A stretch of 47,269 nt of DNA from Pseudomonadota bacterium (GCA_023416515.1 JAEZHP010000073.1:1-47269); one strand, 5' to 3'. Positions 15,550 to 25,125 are shown, counted from the stretch's first letter. Notes: generated by a model from the sequence alone, not told the origin. Program-made: numbers and translations.

Positions 15550-17123
15550 CGGGCGCCGCCCGCGCGGCGTGCGGCCTGCCGATTCATGAAGGCCCAGTCC
15601 TTGGCCGGATCCTTGCGGCCGTCGCGGCTGTGGCGGACGGCGCGGGCGCGGACGAGCGCTCGGCGCTCCGCCTTGCCCATTGAATCCCAGCGCTGAGCCC
15701 AGGAGATCCAGTCGAACACCGAGGTGACCCCGAAATGGCCGGCCGAATAGTCGATCCGGTCGGAATGACGGTGCTCGTGGAAGGCGGTCACGAAATCGAA
15801 CTTCACCGTCCCGAACCACTGCTCGAACATCGTCGCGAGCGACATGCGCATGTCGTAGAGCGTGTCGAGCGGATCCTCGTCATAGGCGATGCCGATGTCC
15901 GGCTTGCGGCTGTGCTTGATCAGGCACTCCAGAAGCGGGTCGGGGTGACTGACGAGGTCGGCCTTGGTCATCGCGACGAAGGTCGGCCGCATGAAGCGGG
16001 CATAATCGAGCGAGCTGATGTGGACGTCGACCTGGCCGGCGTCGAGCGCCCCGAAATCATAATGGGAGTCGAGGCGGGCGCCGTCCTGCTTCAGCTTCGA
16101 CATGAGGCCGGTCATGAAGCACAGGTCCTGGGTGAACAGCGACAGCTCGGCGTCGGCCTCCGAGAGACGGTGGACGCGGGTCAGGATCTCGAGCGCCGCG
16201 ACCTCGTCGACGAGGCGGAGAAGCCTCGCGCGTTCATCCTCGCTCTTGTCGTCGCCAAGCGCCCGGATTCGGTCGATCTCCAGGGACTTGAGGCCCTGGG
16301 TGCCGAGCGCGTTCTCGACCGAGCCATGTTCGACGACCAGCTCACGCGCCTTTTGGGCGAGGGCGTGGAGGGTGGGGTTTTCCTTGGTTCGGTTGAGAAG
16401 AACCTGGTCGACGCCGCGCAAGGACACCGCCTCGCGGTGGATGTCCTCGGACAGAAGCACCTCGTCGGCGGGAAGGGCGACGATGAGGGCGCCGCACATG
16501 TCCATCGCCGCGATGACCGAGCGGACCGAGCGGAAATCCTTGGCGACGAGGCGGCTCAGCCGCTCGCCGGGGATGTCGACCAGGGCGAAGCCCTTGACCT
16601 CGTCGTCCTTGAGGCGGCGGGCGTGGTGGATCTCGACGTTGACGGTGCGGATCACCCGTTCCTTGTCGGCGGCGGGCGGCGGCGAGAGGTTGAAGCCCCA
16701 GCGGCCGAGCTCGTGCTTCACGCGGTTGAGGAACCAGGTCTTCCCGCCGGCATAGAAGCCGACCAGCACCACCGTAAACACGCCGTTCTCGCGCAGCTGG
16801 GTGAGCTGGTTGAGGATCCTCGTGTCCTCGTCCTCGACCGGATCGACGGGACGGGGCGGGGGAGGCGCGGCAATGGGCTCGGGTTGGGGCTCTGCAACGG
16901 CGGGCTCGACCGTGTCGGCCGCGGTGAAGGGCGGCATGATCTCGGGCTCAGACACCGGCTCGGGCGGGATCTCCGGCGCCTCGGGCTCAGCCTGCGGCTC
17001 GCGCCACTCGGCGACATGGGCAGGGGTCATCTGCTCGGCCTTCATGGCCTCGCGCTCGCAAAGCTGGCAGTCGCCCTGAGTCTCGTCGAACTCGAACCAA
17101 TAATGTTTGGGACACCTTTTCAC
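15546..17123 (-). CDS. TRAFAC-type GTPase with N-terminal zinc-ribbon-like motif
   Basis: A 525-residue predicted GTPase. The first 25 residues hold CPKH (4-7) and CQLC (19-22), a CxxH/CxxC pair likely to bind zinc. A Pro/Glu-rich linker runs to about residue 95. The G domain shows a P-loop GFYAGGKT (122-129), DIPGE (183-187) as the DxxG motif and TKAD (386-389) as the base-recognition motif. A long helical insert separates the last two, as in the DO-GTPases and related TRAFAC GTPases of bacterial conflict systems. The C-terminus is basic. Start GTG 17123 overlaps the stop of the GAP1-like gene by 4 bases, so the pair is translationally coupled. The pairing with a GAP1-like protein matches what is described for conflict-system GTPases; its effector here is unknown. 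Confidence 0.85.
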   Translation of the reverse strand: MKRCPKHYWFEFDETQGDCQLCEREAMKAEQMTPAHVAEWREPQAEPEAPEIPPEPVSEPEIMPPFTAADTVEPAVAEPQPEPIAAPPPPRPVDPVEDEDTRILNQLTQLRENGVFTVVLVGFYAGGKTWFLNRVKHELGRWGFNLSPPPAADKERVIRTVNVEIHHARRLKDDEVKGFALVDIPGERLSRLVAKDFRSVRSVIAAMDMCGALIVALPADEVLLSEDIHREAVSLRGVDQVLLNRTKENPTLHALAQKARELVVEHGSVENALGTQGLKSLEIDRIRALGDDKSEDERARLLRLVDEVAALEILTRVHRLSEADAELSLFTQDLCFMTGLMSKLKQDGARLDSHYDFGALDAGQVDVHISSLDYARFMRPTFVAMTKADLVSHPDPLLECLIKHSRKPDIGIAYDEDPLDTLYDMRMSLATMFEQWFGTVKFDFVTAFHEHRHSDRIDYSAGHFGVTSVFDWISWAQRWDSMGKAERRALVRARAVRHSRDGRKDPAKDWAFMNRQAARRAGGAR

Positions 17124-18706
17124 GCCGCAGCTCCTTCAAGGCGTACCCATTCCAACGCCCCCCCGAGCACGTCCAACCTTTCCCTTGGTTGACTTAGTGC
17201 GGACTCCCTCAGGCGCAAAGTGCGCTGGGCGAGCCGCGCCATCTGGGGACGGGCGAGACGGTGGGTGAGGCGAACGACGCTTCGAGCCCCGAGGCGGAGC
17301 TCGTCCTCGGCCGGGGGCTCGGTGAGACGCCACTGGAGGGCGGCGGCATAGACGCTTCGCCATTCCGGCGCGCTGTCGACATCGGTCTGGTCGGCGAGGA
17401 GCCGAAGGATGGCCGAGACGAGCGCCGGTTCGCGAAGGCGGCCGTCCCGGGCGAGCATGACCTGGTCGAGGAGCAGGGCGAGCTCGTCGGGACCGAGGCC
17501 GTCGAGAAGGGCGGTGGCCTCGTCGCTGCGCTCGGCAAGGGCTTCGCCATAGCCGAGCTCCAGCAACCGGGCGAAGCTTCGGCCGCGCAGCCAGCGACCG
17601 CTTCCGGGGTGGAGGAGATCGGGGCCGAGCGGGCCCATAGCGTTCGAGGCTTCGGGCGGGGCGTCGGCGAGCGCCTTGACGTAGAAGGCGGCGTGCTGCG
17701 GCTCGAGGCTGGGTTGGCCGACCATCTGAGCGAACAAGCCGCGGGCGACCTGGGCGAAGGGCGCGTCGAGATCGTCGCCGCGAGGACGGGCGAGCTCAGT
17801 CACGAGGCGCACCTGCGCGGCGCCGCCCCTGAGACGCCTCAGGACCGTGTCGGCCGCGGGGCCGATCACCTCGACGGGCGGCTGGTCGAACTGGCTCGGC
17901 GACCAGCGCAGCGGGCCGACCGCCTCGGCGAGATCGGGATCGGCGGCGAGGGCCTTGAGCCGCTCCCAAGCGCGGGCGGCGGGGGGAAGCGAAACCCGCT
18001 CGCCCTCGAAGCCGGTCGGAGTCGCGGCGGCGGGGAGATAATGGAGGCCCTCGGCGCGGCGCTGGCCCTGGTGGAGGACGATGAGCTGCAGCTCGCGCGC
18101 CGGCGAGAAGCTTCCTGCCGAGGGCAGCAGCGCCGTCGTCGCCCAGCCGCGCACTCGGGCGCCGGGGCCGGCGGGGCCGAGCGAGGCGAGGACGGAGCGA
18201 AGGGTCGGCTCGATCTCGTCGGGGCGCTGAACGACGACCATTCGGTCGCGCCACTGAAGGCCGAGGCCGGTCCAGTCGCGGCTCTGTACCTGATGGCGGG
18301 GAGAAGCGATCGGCGCGGCGATGGGGCTCATCGCGAAGTCGCGGCTGCCGTCGGGCGCCGGGATGAGGTCGAGGAGAGTCTCCGGGCGGCCGGCGCAGGC
18401 CGCGAAGGCGGCCCCGTCAAGGATGAGGCCGTTGGCGAAGGCCATGGTCCCGAGCGACGCGGTGCCGAGATAAGCGAGGCGAAGAAGCACTGCGGGTGTG
18501 GTGGCGTCGGCAAGCGGGATCAGGGCCACCGCGTCCGATTCCTCCTCGTCGGCCCAGCCGGCGATAACCAAGGCGAGCTCGCTGAGGCGAGCCTCGGCCG
18601 CTGCCGACAGGTCCGGCCCTTCGCTTTGGGCGAGGACTCGATAGCCGCGCCCACCGGCTTGCGGGCCGATAATCAAGGTGCCGATGCGGTCGGGCGGGAG
18701 AGCCAT
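17120..18706 (-). CDS. GAP1-like GTPase-associated protein
   Basis: A 528-residue, mostly soluble alpha/beta then alpha-helical protein. The N-terminus (IGTLIIGPQAGGRGYRVLAQSEG, then a WADEEESDAVALIPL segment) resembles the GAP1-N domains of GTPase-associated protein 1, and the C-terminal third (about 370-520) is Leu/Ala-rich helical repeat-like. No catalytic motif or membrane helix is seen. It lies directly upstream of the GTPase with a 4-base overlap, the strict neighbourhood expected of GAP1 proteins. I place it by this context as much as by sequence. It starts 3 bases after the stop of the first operon gene. Confidence 0.65.
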   Translation of the reverse strand: MALPPDRIGTLIIGPQAGGRGYRVLAQSEGPDLSAAAEARLSELALVIAGWADEEESDAVALIPLADATTPAVLLRLAYLGTASLGTMAFANGLILDGAAFAACAGRPETLLDLIPAPDGSRDFAMSPIAAPIASPRHQVQSRDWTGLGLQWRDRMVVVQRPDEIEPTLRSVLASLGPAGPGARVRGWATTALLPSAGSFSPARELQLIVLHQGQRRAEGLHYLPAAATPTGFEGERVSLPPAARAWERLKALAADPDLAEAVGPLRWSPSQFDQPPVEVIGPAADTVLRRLRGGAAQVRLVTELARPRGDDLDAPFAQVARGLFAQMVGQPSLEPQHAAFYVKALADAPPEASNAMGPLGPDLLHPGSGRWLRGRSFARLLELGYGEALAERSDEATALLDGLGPDELALLLDQVMLARDGRLREPALVSAILRLLADQTDVDSAPEWRSVYAAALQWRLTEPPAEDELRLGARSVVRLTHRLARPQMARLAQRTLRLRESALSQPRERLDVLGGALEWVRLEGAAA

Positions 18707-18709
18707 GGC

Positions 18710-19252
18710 TTAAGGGGTGGGCCCCTGCGCGTTCTGGGTAGAGGCGGCCGGCGGAGTCGCCATGTTGCCGGTCGCGGCGTTGCCGGGGTCGATCTGCATA
18801 CCGTTGGCGTCGTAGAAGACGGGGTCGGGGGCGATCGGGGCGACGACGTTGGTCGTTGTCGGGCCGCTCCAGATCTGAAGGACCAGATAGGTCGCGGCGG
18901 CGGTGAGAATGACTGCGCCGAGCATGAGCAGGCCGATCTGGAGCGGGGTCAGCCCCCCTCTGCGTGCCGGGGCAGGCCTGCGCGTGGACCGCACCGCCGC
19001 GTCGTCTCCCGCTCGGCCACCGGCAGCCGCGAGGACCTCGTCGACGAAGCGGTCGGGGTCGGGCCAGTCGGTATCGGCGAGGCGCGCGGCGACGGCCTGG
19101 TCCACACGGCGGTCGATCGCCTCCACAAGGCGGTCGCTAAGCTCGGCATAATCGCCGTTCGCCATTCGCTCGCCGAGTGCGTCGACGACGAACTCGAGAA
19201 GCTCCGTGCGCAGCCGGTCAAGTTCGCGTGCGGCTTCGGCGTCACCGTTCAT
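18710..19252 (-). CDS. Single-pass membrane protein, first gene of the Ter/GTPase operon
   Basis: A 180-residue protein of unknown family. An acidic, helical cytoplasmic part (residues 1-80) is followed by a basic stop-transfer patch (RRPAPARRGG), a transmembrane helix (about 100-127) and a low-complexity periplasmic tail rich in Pro, Ala, Thr and Asn. It could anchor the GAP1/GTPase pair to the inner membrane, since it is immediately followed by them; this is inference. The ATG at 19252 is preceded by GAGGGTGAAG, a reasonable ribosome site. It has no other gene of this operon upstream, only fghA 84 bases away on the same strand. Confidence 0.75.
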   Translation of the reverse strand: MNGDAEAARELDRLRTELLEFVVDALGERMANGDYAELSDRLVEAIDRRVDQAVAARLADTDWPDPDRFVDEVLAAAGGRAGDDAAVRSTRRPAPARRGGLTPLQIGLLMLGAVILTAAATYLVLQIWSGPTTTNVVAPIAPDPVFYDANGMQIDPGNAATGNMATPPAASTQNAQGPTP

Positions 19253-19336
19253 ACTTCACCCTCGCAACCTCAAGCTCCGCGGCACGAATCCACGGATCGC
19301 GGCGCTTTGCAAAGGGAATGCGCCCGAACCAAGGCG
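19253..19336 (-). other. Intergenic gap between fghA and the Ter/GTPase operon
   Basis: This 84-base gap is the only place for a dedicated promoter of the 19-kb operon. It contains the palindrome CTTTGCAAAG and a short ATCC-GT-GGAT hairpin but no T-run terminator. I cannot identify a convincing -35/-10 pair. Read-through from frmA-fghA is therefore possible. Confidence 0.4.
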
Positions 19337-20185
19337 TCAGCGGCCGCGAACAAGGCGCTCGGCATGCCAGCGCAGATGGTCCTCCATGAAGGTCGAGATG
19401 AAATAATAGCTGTGATCGTAGCCCGGCTGCATGCGCAGGGTGAGCGGGATGCCGGCCGCCCGGCACACCTCGTCGAGGAGCTGAGGACGGAGCTGCTCGG
19501 CGAGGAAATTGTCAGCCTCGCCCTGGTCGACCAGCAGGTCGGCGACACGCGCGCCGTCCTCGATCAGCGCGACGGCGTCGTGGGCGCGCCATGCGGCGCG
19601 GTCGCGGCCGAGATAGCCGGTCAGCGCCTTCTCGCCCCATGGCACCTGGCTTGGAGCGACGATCGGCGCGAAGGCCGACACGCTTCGGAAGCGGCCGGGG
19701 TTGCGGAGAGCGATGGTGAGGGCGCCGTGACCGCCCATCGAGTGGCCGGTGATCGCCTGGCGGCCAAGATCTACCGGGAAGGCTGACGCGACGACCTCCG
19801 GAAGCTCGTCCACGATATAGGAATACATGCGGTAGTGGCGGTCGAACGGCGGCTGGGTCGCGTCGACGTAGAAGCCGGCGCCGAGGCCGAAATCATAGGC
19901 CGCCGCGGGGTCGTCGGGAACGCCTTCGCCGCGCGGGCTCGTGTCGGGAGCGACGAAGATCAGTCCGAGCTCGGCGCAGGCGCGGCGATATTCGCCTTTC
20001 TCCGTGACGTTGGCGTGGGTGCAGGTGAGACCCGACAGATACCAGACGACCGGGCACAGGACGCCGCCATCGGCCTGCGGCGGAACGAAGACCGAGAAGG
20101 TCATGTCGGTGCCGGTCGAGCGGCTTGAATGTTTCACGACATGCTGCGTGCCGCCATGGGCGCGGGTGACGGATAGGGTGTCCAT
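19337..20185 (-). CDS. fghA: S-formylglutathione hydrolase
   Basis: A 282-residue alpha/beta-hydrolase (esterase D family) that hydrolyses S-formylglutathione to formate and glutathione, the second step of glutathione-dependent formaldehyde detoxification in the cytoplasm. The nucleophile elbow GHSMGGHGAL, the Asp in DQGEADNF and the His in YDHSYYF form the catalytic triad. The length is normal for the family. An in-frame ATG at 20221 lies in the upstream repeat; the ATG at 20185 has GGAGAAGAG directly upstream and gives the usual MDTLSVTRAHGG start. frmA is the preceding gene on the same strand. Confidence 0.95.
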   Translation of the reverse strand: MDTLSVTRAHGGTQHVVKHSSRSTGTDMTFSVFVPPQADGGVLCPVVWYLSGLTCTHANVTEKGEYRRACAELGLIFVAPDTSPRGEGVPDDPAAAYDFGLGAGFYVDATQPPFDRHYRMYSYIVDELPEVVASAFPVDLGRQAITGHSMGGHGALTIALRNPGRFRSVSAFAPIVAPSQVPWGEKALTGYLGRDRAAWRAHDAVALIEDGARVADLLVDQGEADNFLAEQLRPQLLDEVCRAAGIPLTLRMQPGYDHSYYFISTFMEDHLRWHAERLVRGR

Positions 20186-20196
20186 TCTCTTCTCCA

Positions 20197-20280
20197 CGTC
20201 ATGCTGAACTTGTTTCAGCATCCATTCTCGAGCCGGCGTGCAGGCGGAGAGATGGACCCTGAAACAAGTTCAGGGTGACG
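20197..20280. repeat. Inverted pair of palindromic REP-like repeats between frmA and fghA
   Basis: Two 29-base units, 20197-20225 and 20252-20280, are inverted copies of one another with few mismatches. Each has a core CTGAACTTGTTTCAG that is itself an imperfect palindrome (CTGAA/TTCAG). Together they could fold into a large hairpin in the frmA-fghA transcript. This core is a widespread dispersed repeat in sphingomonad genomes as far as I recall. The second unit ends 5 bases from the frmA stop codon and the first begins beside the fghA ribosome site, so the pair may shape mRNA stability or translation. Confidence 0.8.
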
Positions 20281-20284
20281 ATCC

Positions 20285-21397
<1,113 letters not shown>

Positions 21398-21519
21398 TTG
21401 AAACTCCTTGTGTTTGCGCTCCGACTAACCCTGCTCAGGCCGGGTTCCTAGACCCAAGACGATGGAACGACGCGGTCCTGACGCGGTTTGATCGTTTCGC
21501 CGGCTAAACGGAGAAGCGA

Positions 21520-22812
21520 ATGCGGGTCCTGGTCCTCGGCGCGACGGGATTGATCGGATCGGCGGTGACCGCGCGCCTTGCCGGCGCCGGTCATGCCGTG
21601 GTCGGGCTCACTCGCGCCCAGGACGCCGCCGCCCGCCGACTCCCGGCCGAGCGCTGGATCGTCGCCGACCTGCGCGATGTGCGGGGCCCCGAGGATTGGC
21701 TGCCGCACCTTCAGGACGTCGACGCGGTCGTGAATTGCGCCGGCACGCTTCAGGACAGCGTCCGAGACTCCACGTCCAAGGTCCATCACGATGCACCAAC
21801 TGCGCTGTGGCAGGCATGCGAACGGGCGGGAGTCCGGCGAGTCATCCATTTCTCGGCAATCGGCGTCGATCGCGGCGGCCTCACCGATTTCTCGCGGAGT
21901 AAGAGGGCGGGCGACGAGGCGCTCCAGGCGAGCGGCCTCGACTGGGTGATCCTGCGCCCGTCCGTCGTCGTCGGCCGCCAGGCCTATGGCGGAAGCGCGC
22001 TGTTCCGGGGGCTTGCGTCGTTGCCGGTGATGCCGCGGATCGACGATGCCGGGCCGCTCGACATAGTACAGCTGGACGATGTCGCGGAGAGTGTCGCGCG
22101 GCTCCTCCAGCCCGGCGCGGCATCGCGCGTGGCGCTGGAGCTGGCGGGGCCTGAGCGTCTTCAATTCGACGAGGTTGTCGCGGCCTATCGCGCATGGCTC
22201 GGCTGGCGTCCGGCGCGCCGGATTAGCGTGCCAGGCCTGGTGATGAGTCTAATGTGGCGGCTCGGCGATCTCGTGGCCTGGTTCGGCTGGAGGCCGCCGG
22301 TGCGCTCGACGGCTCGGCGCGAGATCGTGCGCGGAGCGATCGGCGACAGCGGCCCCTGGCGCGCAGCGACGGGGATCGAGCCGCGCCGGCTCGGCGCTGC
22401 ACTCGCCGCCGAGCCGGCCTCGGTCCAGGAGCGCTGGTTCGCTCGCCTCTATCTGCTCAAGCCTATCGCCTTTGCGACCTTCATCCTGTTCTGGCTGCTG
22501 ACGGCGGTCGTCTCTCTGGGGCCGGGCTACCGCTGGGCGGTCAACGTGATGGAGGCGAGCCCGGCGGCGCCGATCGCAGTGCTCACGGTGGTCTCCGGGG
22601 CCCTCGCCGATCTCGTTGTAGCAGGCCTCATCCTGTTTCGCCGAACCACGAGGCTGGGGCTGATCGCCGGACTGCTGGTCACTCTCGCCTATGTCGTGTC
22701 GGGCACCTTGTTGAGGCCGGATCTGTGGGCCGATCCGCTCGGGCCGATGATGAAGGTATGGCCGATCCTGGTGCTCAATCTCATCCTTCTGGCAATCCTG
22801 GACGAGCGATGA
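21520..22812 (+). CDS. NAD(P)-binding SDR-family protein with C-terminal DoxX-like membrane domain
   Basis: A 430-residue fusion. Residues 1-290 are an atypical SDR (NmrA/NDUFA9-like) with the Rossmann motif GATGLIG at the N-terminus and DVDAVVNCAGTL around residue 70. Residues 305-430 are four hydrophobic helices of the DoxX-like type (YLLKPIAFATFILFWLLTAV, then LVLNLILLAIL at the end). It probably works at the inner membrane, perhaps in quinone or lipid redox chemistry; the substrate is unknown. The ATG at 21520 has GGAGAAGCG upstream. The stop overlaps the next start by 4 bases. Confidence 0.85.
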   Translation: MRVLVLGATGLIGSAVTARLAGAGHAVVGLTRAQDAAARRLPAERWIVADLRDVRGPEDWLPHLQDVDAVVNCAGTLQDSVRDSTSKVHHDAPTALWQACERAGVRRVIHFSAIGVDRGGLTDFSRSKRAGDEALQASGLDWVILRPSVVVGRQAYGGSALFRGLASLPVMPRIDDAGPLDIVQLDDVAESVARLLQPGAASRVALELAGPERLQFDEVVAAYRAWLGWRPARRISVPGLVMSLMWRLGDLVAWFGWRPPVRSTARREIVRGAIGDSGPWRAATGIEPRRLGAALAAEPASVQERWFARLYLLKPIAFATFILFWLLTAVVSLGPGYRWAVNVMEASPAAPIAVLTVVSGALADLVVAGLILFRRTTRLGLIAGLLVTLAYVVSGTLLRPDLWADPLGPMMKVWPILVLNLILLAILDER

Positions 22813-23288
22813 TGACGACCTACTTCATCCTCAAATATCTCCATGTGATTGGCGCCACCGTCCTTCTCGGCACAGGCGCCGGAATCGCCTTCTTCATGCT
22901 GATGGCGCACCGCAGCGGCGACCCGGCGGTGATTGCGGGGACCGCGCGAATCGTGGTCATCGCCGACATCGTCTTTACCGCCACCGCGGTCGTCGCACAG
23001 CCGATCACCGGCGTTCTGCTGGTGCGGGAGGTCGGCTATTCGCTTTGGGAGGGGTGGATCGTCGCATCGATCGCGCTCTACATTTTCACCGGGCTGTTCT
23101 GGCTTCCCGTGGTGTGGATGCAGGCGAAGATGCGCGATCTTGCACGAACGGCAGTCGCGAAGGGGGAGCCGCTACCGCCCGCCTATCACCGTTTGTTTCG
23201 CTGGTGGTTCGCCTTCGGCTTCCCGGCTTTCGCGGCGGTCATGGCGATCTTCTGGCTGATGATCACGCGTCCGCAGGTGATATTATGA
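22809..23288 (+). CDS. DUF2269 family integral membrane protein
   Basis: A 159-residue protein of four predicted helices: YFILKYLHVIGATVLLGTG at the start, IVFTATAVVAQPITGVLLV, IVASIALYIFTGLFWLPVVW and FAFGFPAFAAVMAIFWLMI. The LKYLHVIGA start and the conserved His fit DUF2269, which often follows SDR-DoxX genes. ATG 22809 overlaps the upstream stop (ATGA), and its own stop overlaps the next start in the same way. Function unknown. Confidence 0.85.
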   Translation: MMTTYFILKYLHVIGATVLLGTGAGIAFFMLMAHRSGDPAVIAGTARIVVIADIVFTATAVVAQPITGVLLVREVGYSLWEGWIVASIALYIFTGLFWLPVVWMQAKMRDLARTAVAKGEPLPPAYHRLFRWWFAFGFPAFAAVMAIFWLMITRPQVIL

Positions 23289-23800
23289 GCAACACGCCGC
23301 CACTCGTCTCCCGCCTGGTCCTCGGGGCCGTGGCGGGCTTTGCAGCCACGCTTCCGATGAGCATCGCGATGCGCAAGCTCCACGGCGAACTGCCGAACCG
23401 GGAGCGTTATCCCGCGCCGCCGCGCGAGCTCATCGATTCGGTGACCGGGCCGGCGGCGCCGGAGGAACCGGCGCGCGACCTCACCATCGTTGCGCATCAT
23501 CTATACGGAGCGGCGGTGGGCGCCGCGGTTGCCGCGGCCTTGCCGCGAGCCGGAGCCGTCACCGGCGCGGCCGTAGGAGTGGCGGTATGGACGGGCAGCT
23601 ATCTCGGCTGGATTCCGAGCGTCGGCCTTCTCCGCCCCGCCACCGACCATCCGGAGCGCCGCAACGGCATGATGATCGCTTCCCATCTCGTGTGGGGAGC
23701 GGCGACCGCGCTCGCCTATCGCGAGCTGGTGCGGGAGCGCGACAGCCTGTTCTCCGGCGGACCGGATAAAGACATGCCGACCGTCAGAAGTGGAACGTGA
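23285..23800 (+). CDS. Small membrane protein, unknown function
   Basis: A 171-residue protein with hydrophobic segments at about 8-25 (LVLGAVAGFAATLPMSIAM), 75-115 (Gly/Ala-rich, GAAVGAAVAAALPRAG and following) and 135-150. It resembles the small YagU/DUF1440-like membrane proteins, but I am not sure of the family. It is the third gene of an ATGA-overlapped cassette. Its last 17 bases overlap the 3' end of the convergent OmpW-like gene. Confidence 0.7.
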   Translation: MSNTPPLVSRLVLGAVAGFAATLPMSIAMRKLHGELPNRERYPAPPRELIDSVTGPAAPEEPARDLTIVAHHLYGAAVGAAVAAALPRAGAVTGAAVGVAVWTGSYLGWIPSVGLLRPATDHPERRNGMMIASHLVWGAATALAYRELVRERDSLFSGGPDKDMPTVRSGT

Positions 23801-25064
23801 TTCCGGCCGAGTAAGCCCAGGGGTCGAGGCGGGTCTCGCCAACCACCGGCGCACCCATGAAGGTGCCGGTCGCGGTCGGGCGGAGAAGTGCATGCTTCAC
23901 GTCGACGAACAGACCCCAGCGATCGGTGATCATGAAGTCAGTCCCGGCTTCGAAGGCGAGGCCGAAGTCGTTGGTGACCTCCAGGTCCTGGAACGCGCCG
24001 TCCTCGGTGTCGAAGACGATCATGTAGCTGACGCCGGCGCCGACATAGGGCCGGATCCGGCCATCGCGCAGCGGGTGAAACTGCACGGTCAGCGCGGTCG
24101 GGCCGTAGGTCACCTCACCGAGCTTGGGCAGGGCCCCGATCGTTCCGCCGCCATAGACGGCGACGGTCGGCGGGATTCCGAGCGTCGCGTTGAGCGCGAT
24201 ATTGTCGGTCAGGAAATAGCCGATCTGAACGGTCGGAGTGGCATGTTCGAAGGTCGACAAGCCAGCGCCCGGGAACGGCGCTCCGCCGACCGAAAGGTCG
24301 ATCTGGTCGGCAAGGCGAAGCGAGGTGAGGCCCGCGCGGATCGTCCAGCGCGTGTCGTCGCGGCGAAGCGCCGGGCCGGTCTCGCTGTCGGGACTTCCGA
24401 AACGGGTCAGCAGTCCGACCTGGATGGTGACCGGATCGAGATCCGCCCTCGCATCCACGTCCAGGAAAGTGGTGTAGGTCGCGTCGGTCGGGAGCAGGCC
24501 CGTCGCCTCGGTGTGGTACCAGGCCTTGCGGACCGAGGCGAAGACGCCCCAGCGCGGCGACACGTCGAACTCGACTCCGCCTTCGACATAGGGGCCGTGG
24601 GCGTTGGCGATGTCGAGGCCGACGGCGAGGCCGTCACGCTCCTGAGTGGTGATCTGGGCCTGGATTCCGCCCGCCACATAGGGCGAGAAGGGACCGTCCA
24701 GGGGCTGGAAGCGGCCGCCGAGCGTCAGCAGGACGAACTCGTCGTCACCGAGATTGGGCGTTCCCGCGAGGCTTCCGGCAGGAATGTTGTTGGTCGTCAG
24801 CGGGCTCGTGATCGAGGCGTCGATGCCGACCCCGTCGATCGGGAAATAGGTCCCCGAAAGCGTAGCATGATAAGCCTCGCGAGTACGGTAGCCGGCGGAC
24901 GGGTCGACGATGCCGTTGACCCGGATTTCCCCCTCATCGACCAGCTTGGTGCGCGAGGCGGCGATCCTGACGGTCACGTCGCCTGCCTCCTGCGCGTGCG
25001 CCGGAGCCGACACGAGGACCGGCAGGGTACCGAGGGAAACGACCAGAGCGAGACAATGCTTCAT
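23784..25064 (-). CDS. Tandem OmpW-like outer membrane beta-barrel protein
   Basis: A 426-residue exported protein with a signal peptide ending APAHA-QE. It contains two OmpW-like units. The first (about 25-230) runs from DVTVRIAASRTKL to VGLLTRF. The second (about 240-426) runs from DTRWTIRAGLTSLRL through GYFLTDNIALNATLG, RPYVGAGVSY and RWGLFVDVKHAL to the terminal aromatic SAGITFHF, the usual beta-barrel insertion signal. OmpW is normally about 200 residues with one eight-strand barrel, so this is a duplication-fusion. The ATG at 25064 is preferred over the one at 25100 because AGAAGG lies about 7 bases upstream and the signal peptide begins there. Confidence 0.85.
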   Translation of the reverse strand: MKHCLALVVSLGTLPVLVSAPAHAQEAGDVTVRIAASRTKLVDEGEIRVNGIVDPSAGYRTREAYHATLSGTYFPIDGVGIDASITSPLTTNNIPAGSLAGTPNLGDDEFVLLTLGGRFQPLDGPFSPYVAGGIQAQITTQERDGLAVGLDIANAHGPYVEGGVEFDVSPRWGVFASVRKAWYHTEATGLLPTDATYTTFLDVDARADLDPVTIQVGLLTRFGSPDSETGPALRRDDTRWTIRAGLTSLRLADQIDLSVGGAPFPGAGLSTFEHATPTVQIGYFLTDNIALNATLGIPPTVAVYGGGTIGALPKLGEVTYGPTALTVQFHPLRDGRIRPYVGAGVSYMIVFDTEDGAFQDLEVTNDFGLAFEAGTDFMITDRWGLFVDVKHALLRPTATGTFMGAPVVGETRLDPWAYSAGITFHF

Positions 25065-25125
25065 CACAATTCCTTCTCGTCGGCCGATGTAGCCGAACAA
25101 GGTAAACGGCCCGTAAACCGGTTAA

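Noticed and set aside
13741..15696. 651-codon plus-strand frame opposite the SEDS-like gene
   Set aside because: Shadow composition, and it crosses gene boundaries of the well supported operon.
17261..19786. 841-codon plus-strand frame across the GAP1-like gene and fghA
   Set aside because: It crosses three minus-strand genes with good starts and shows no domain.
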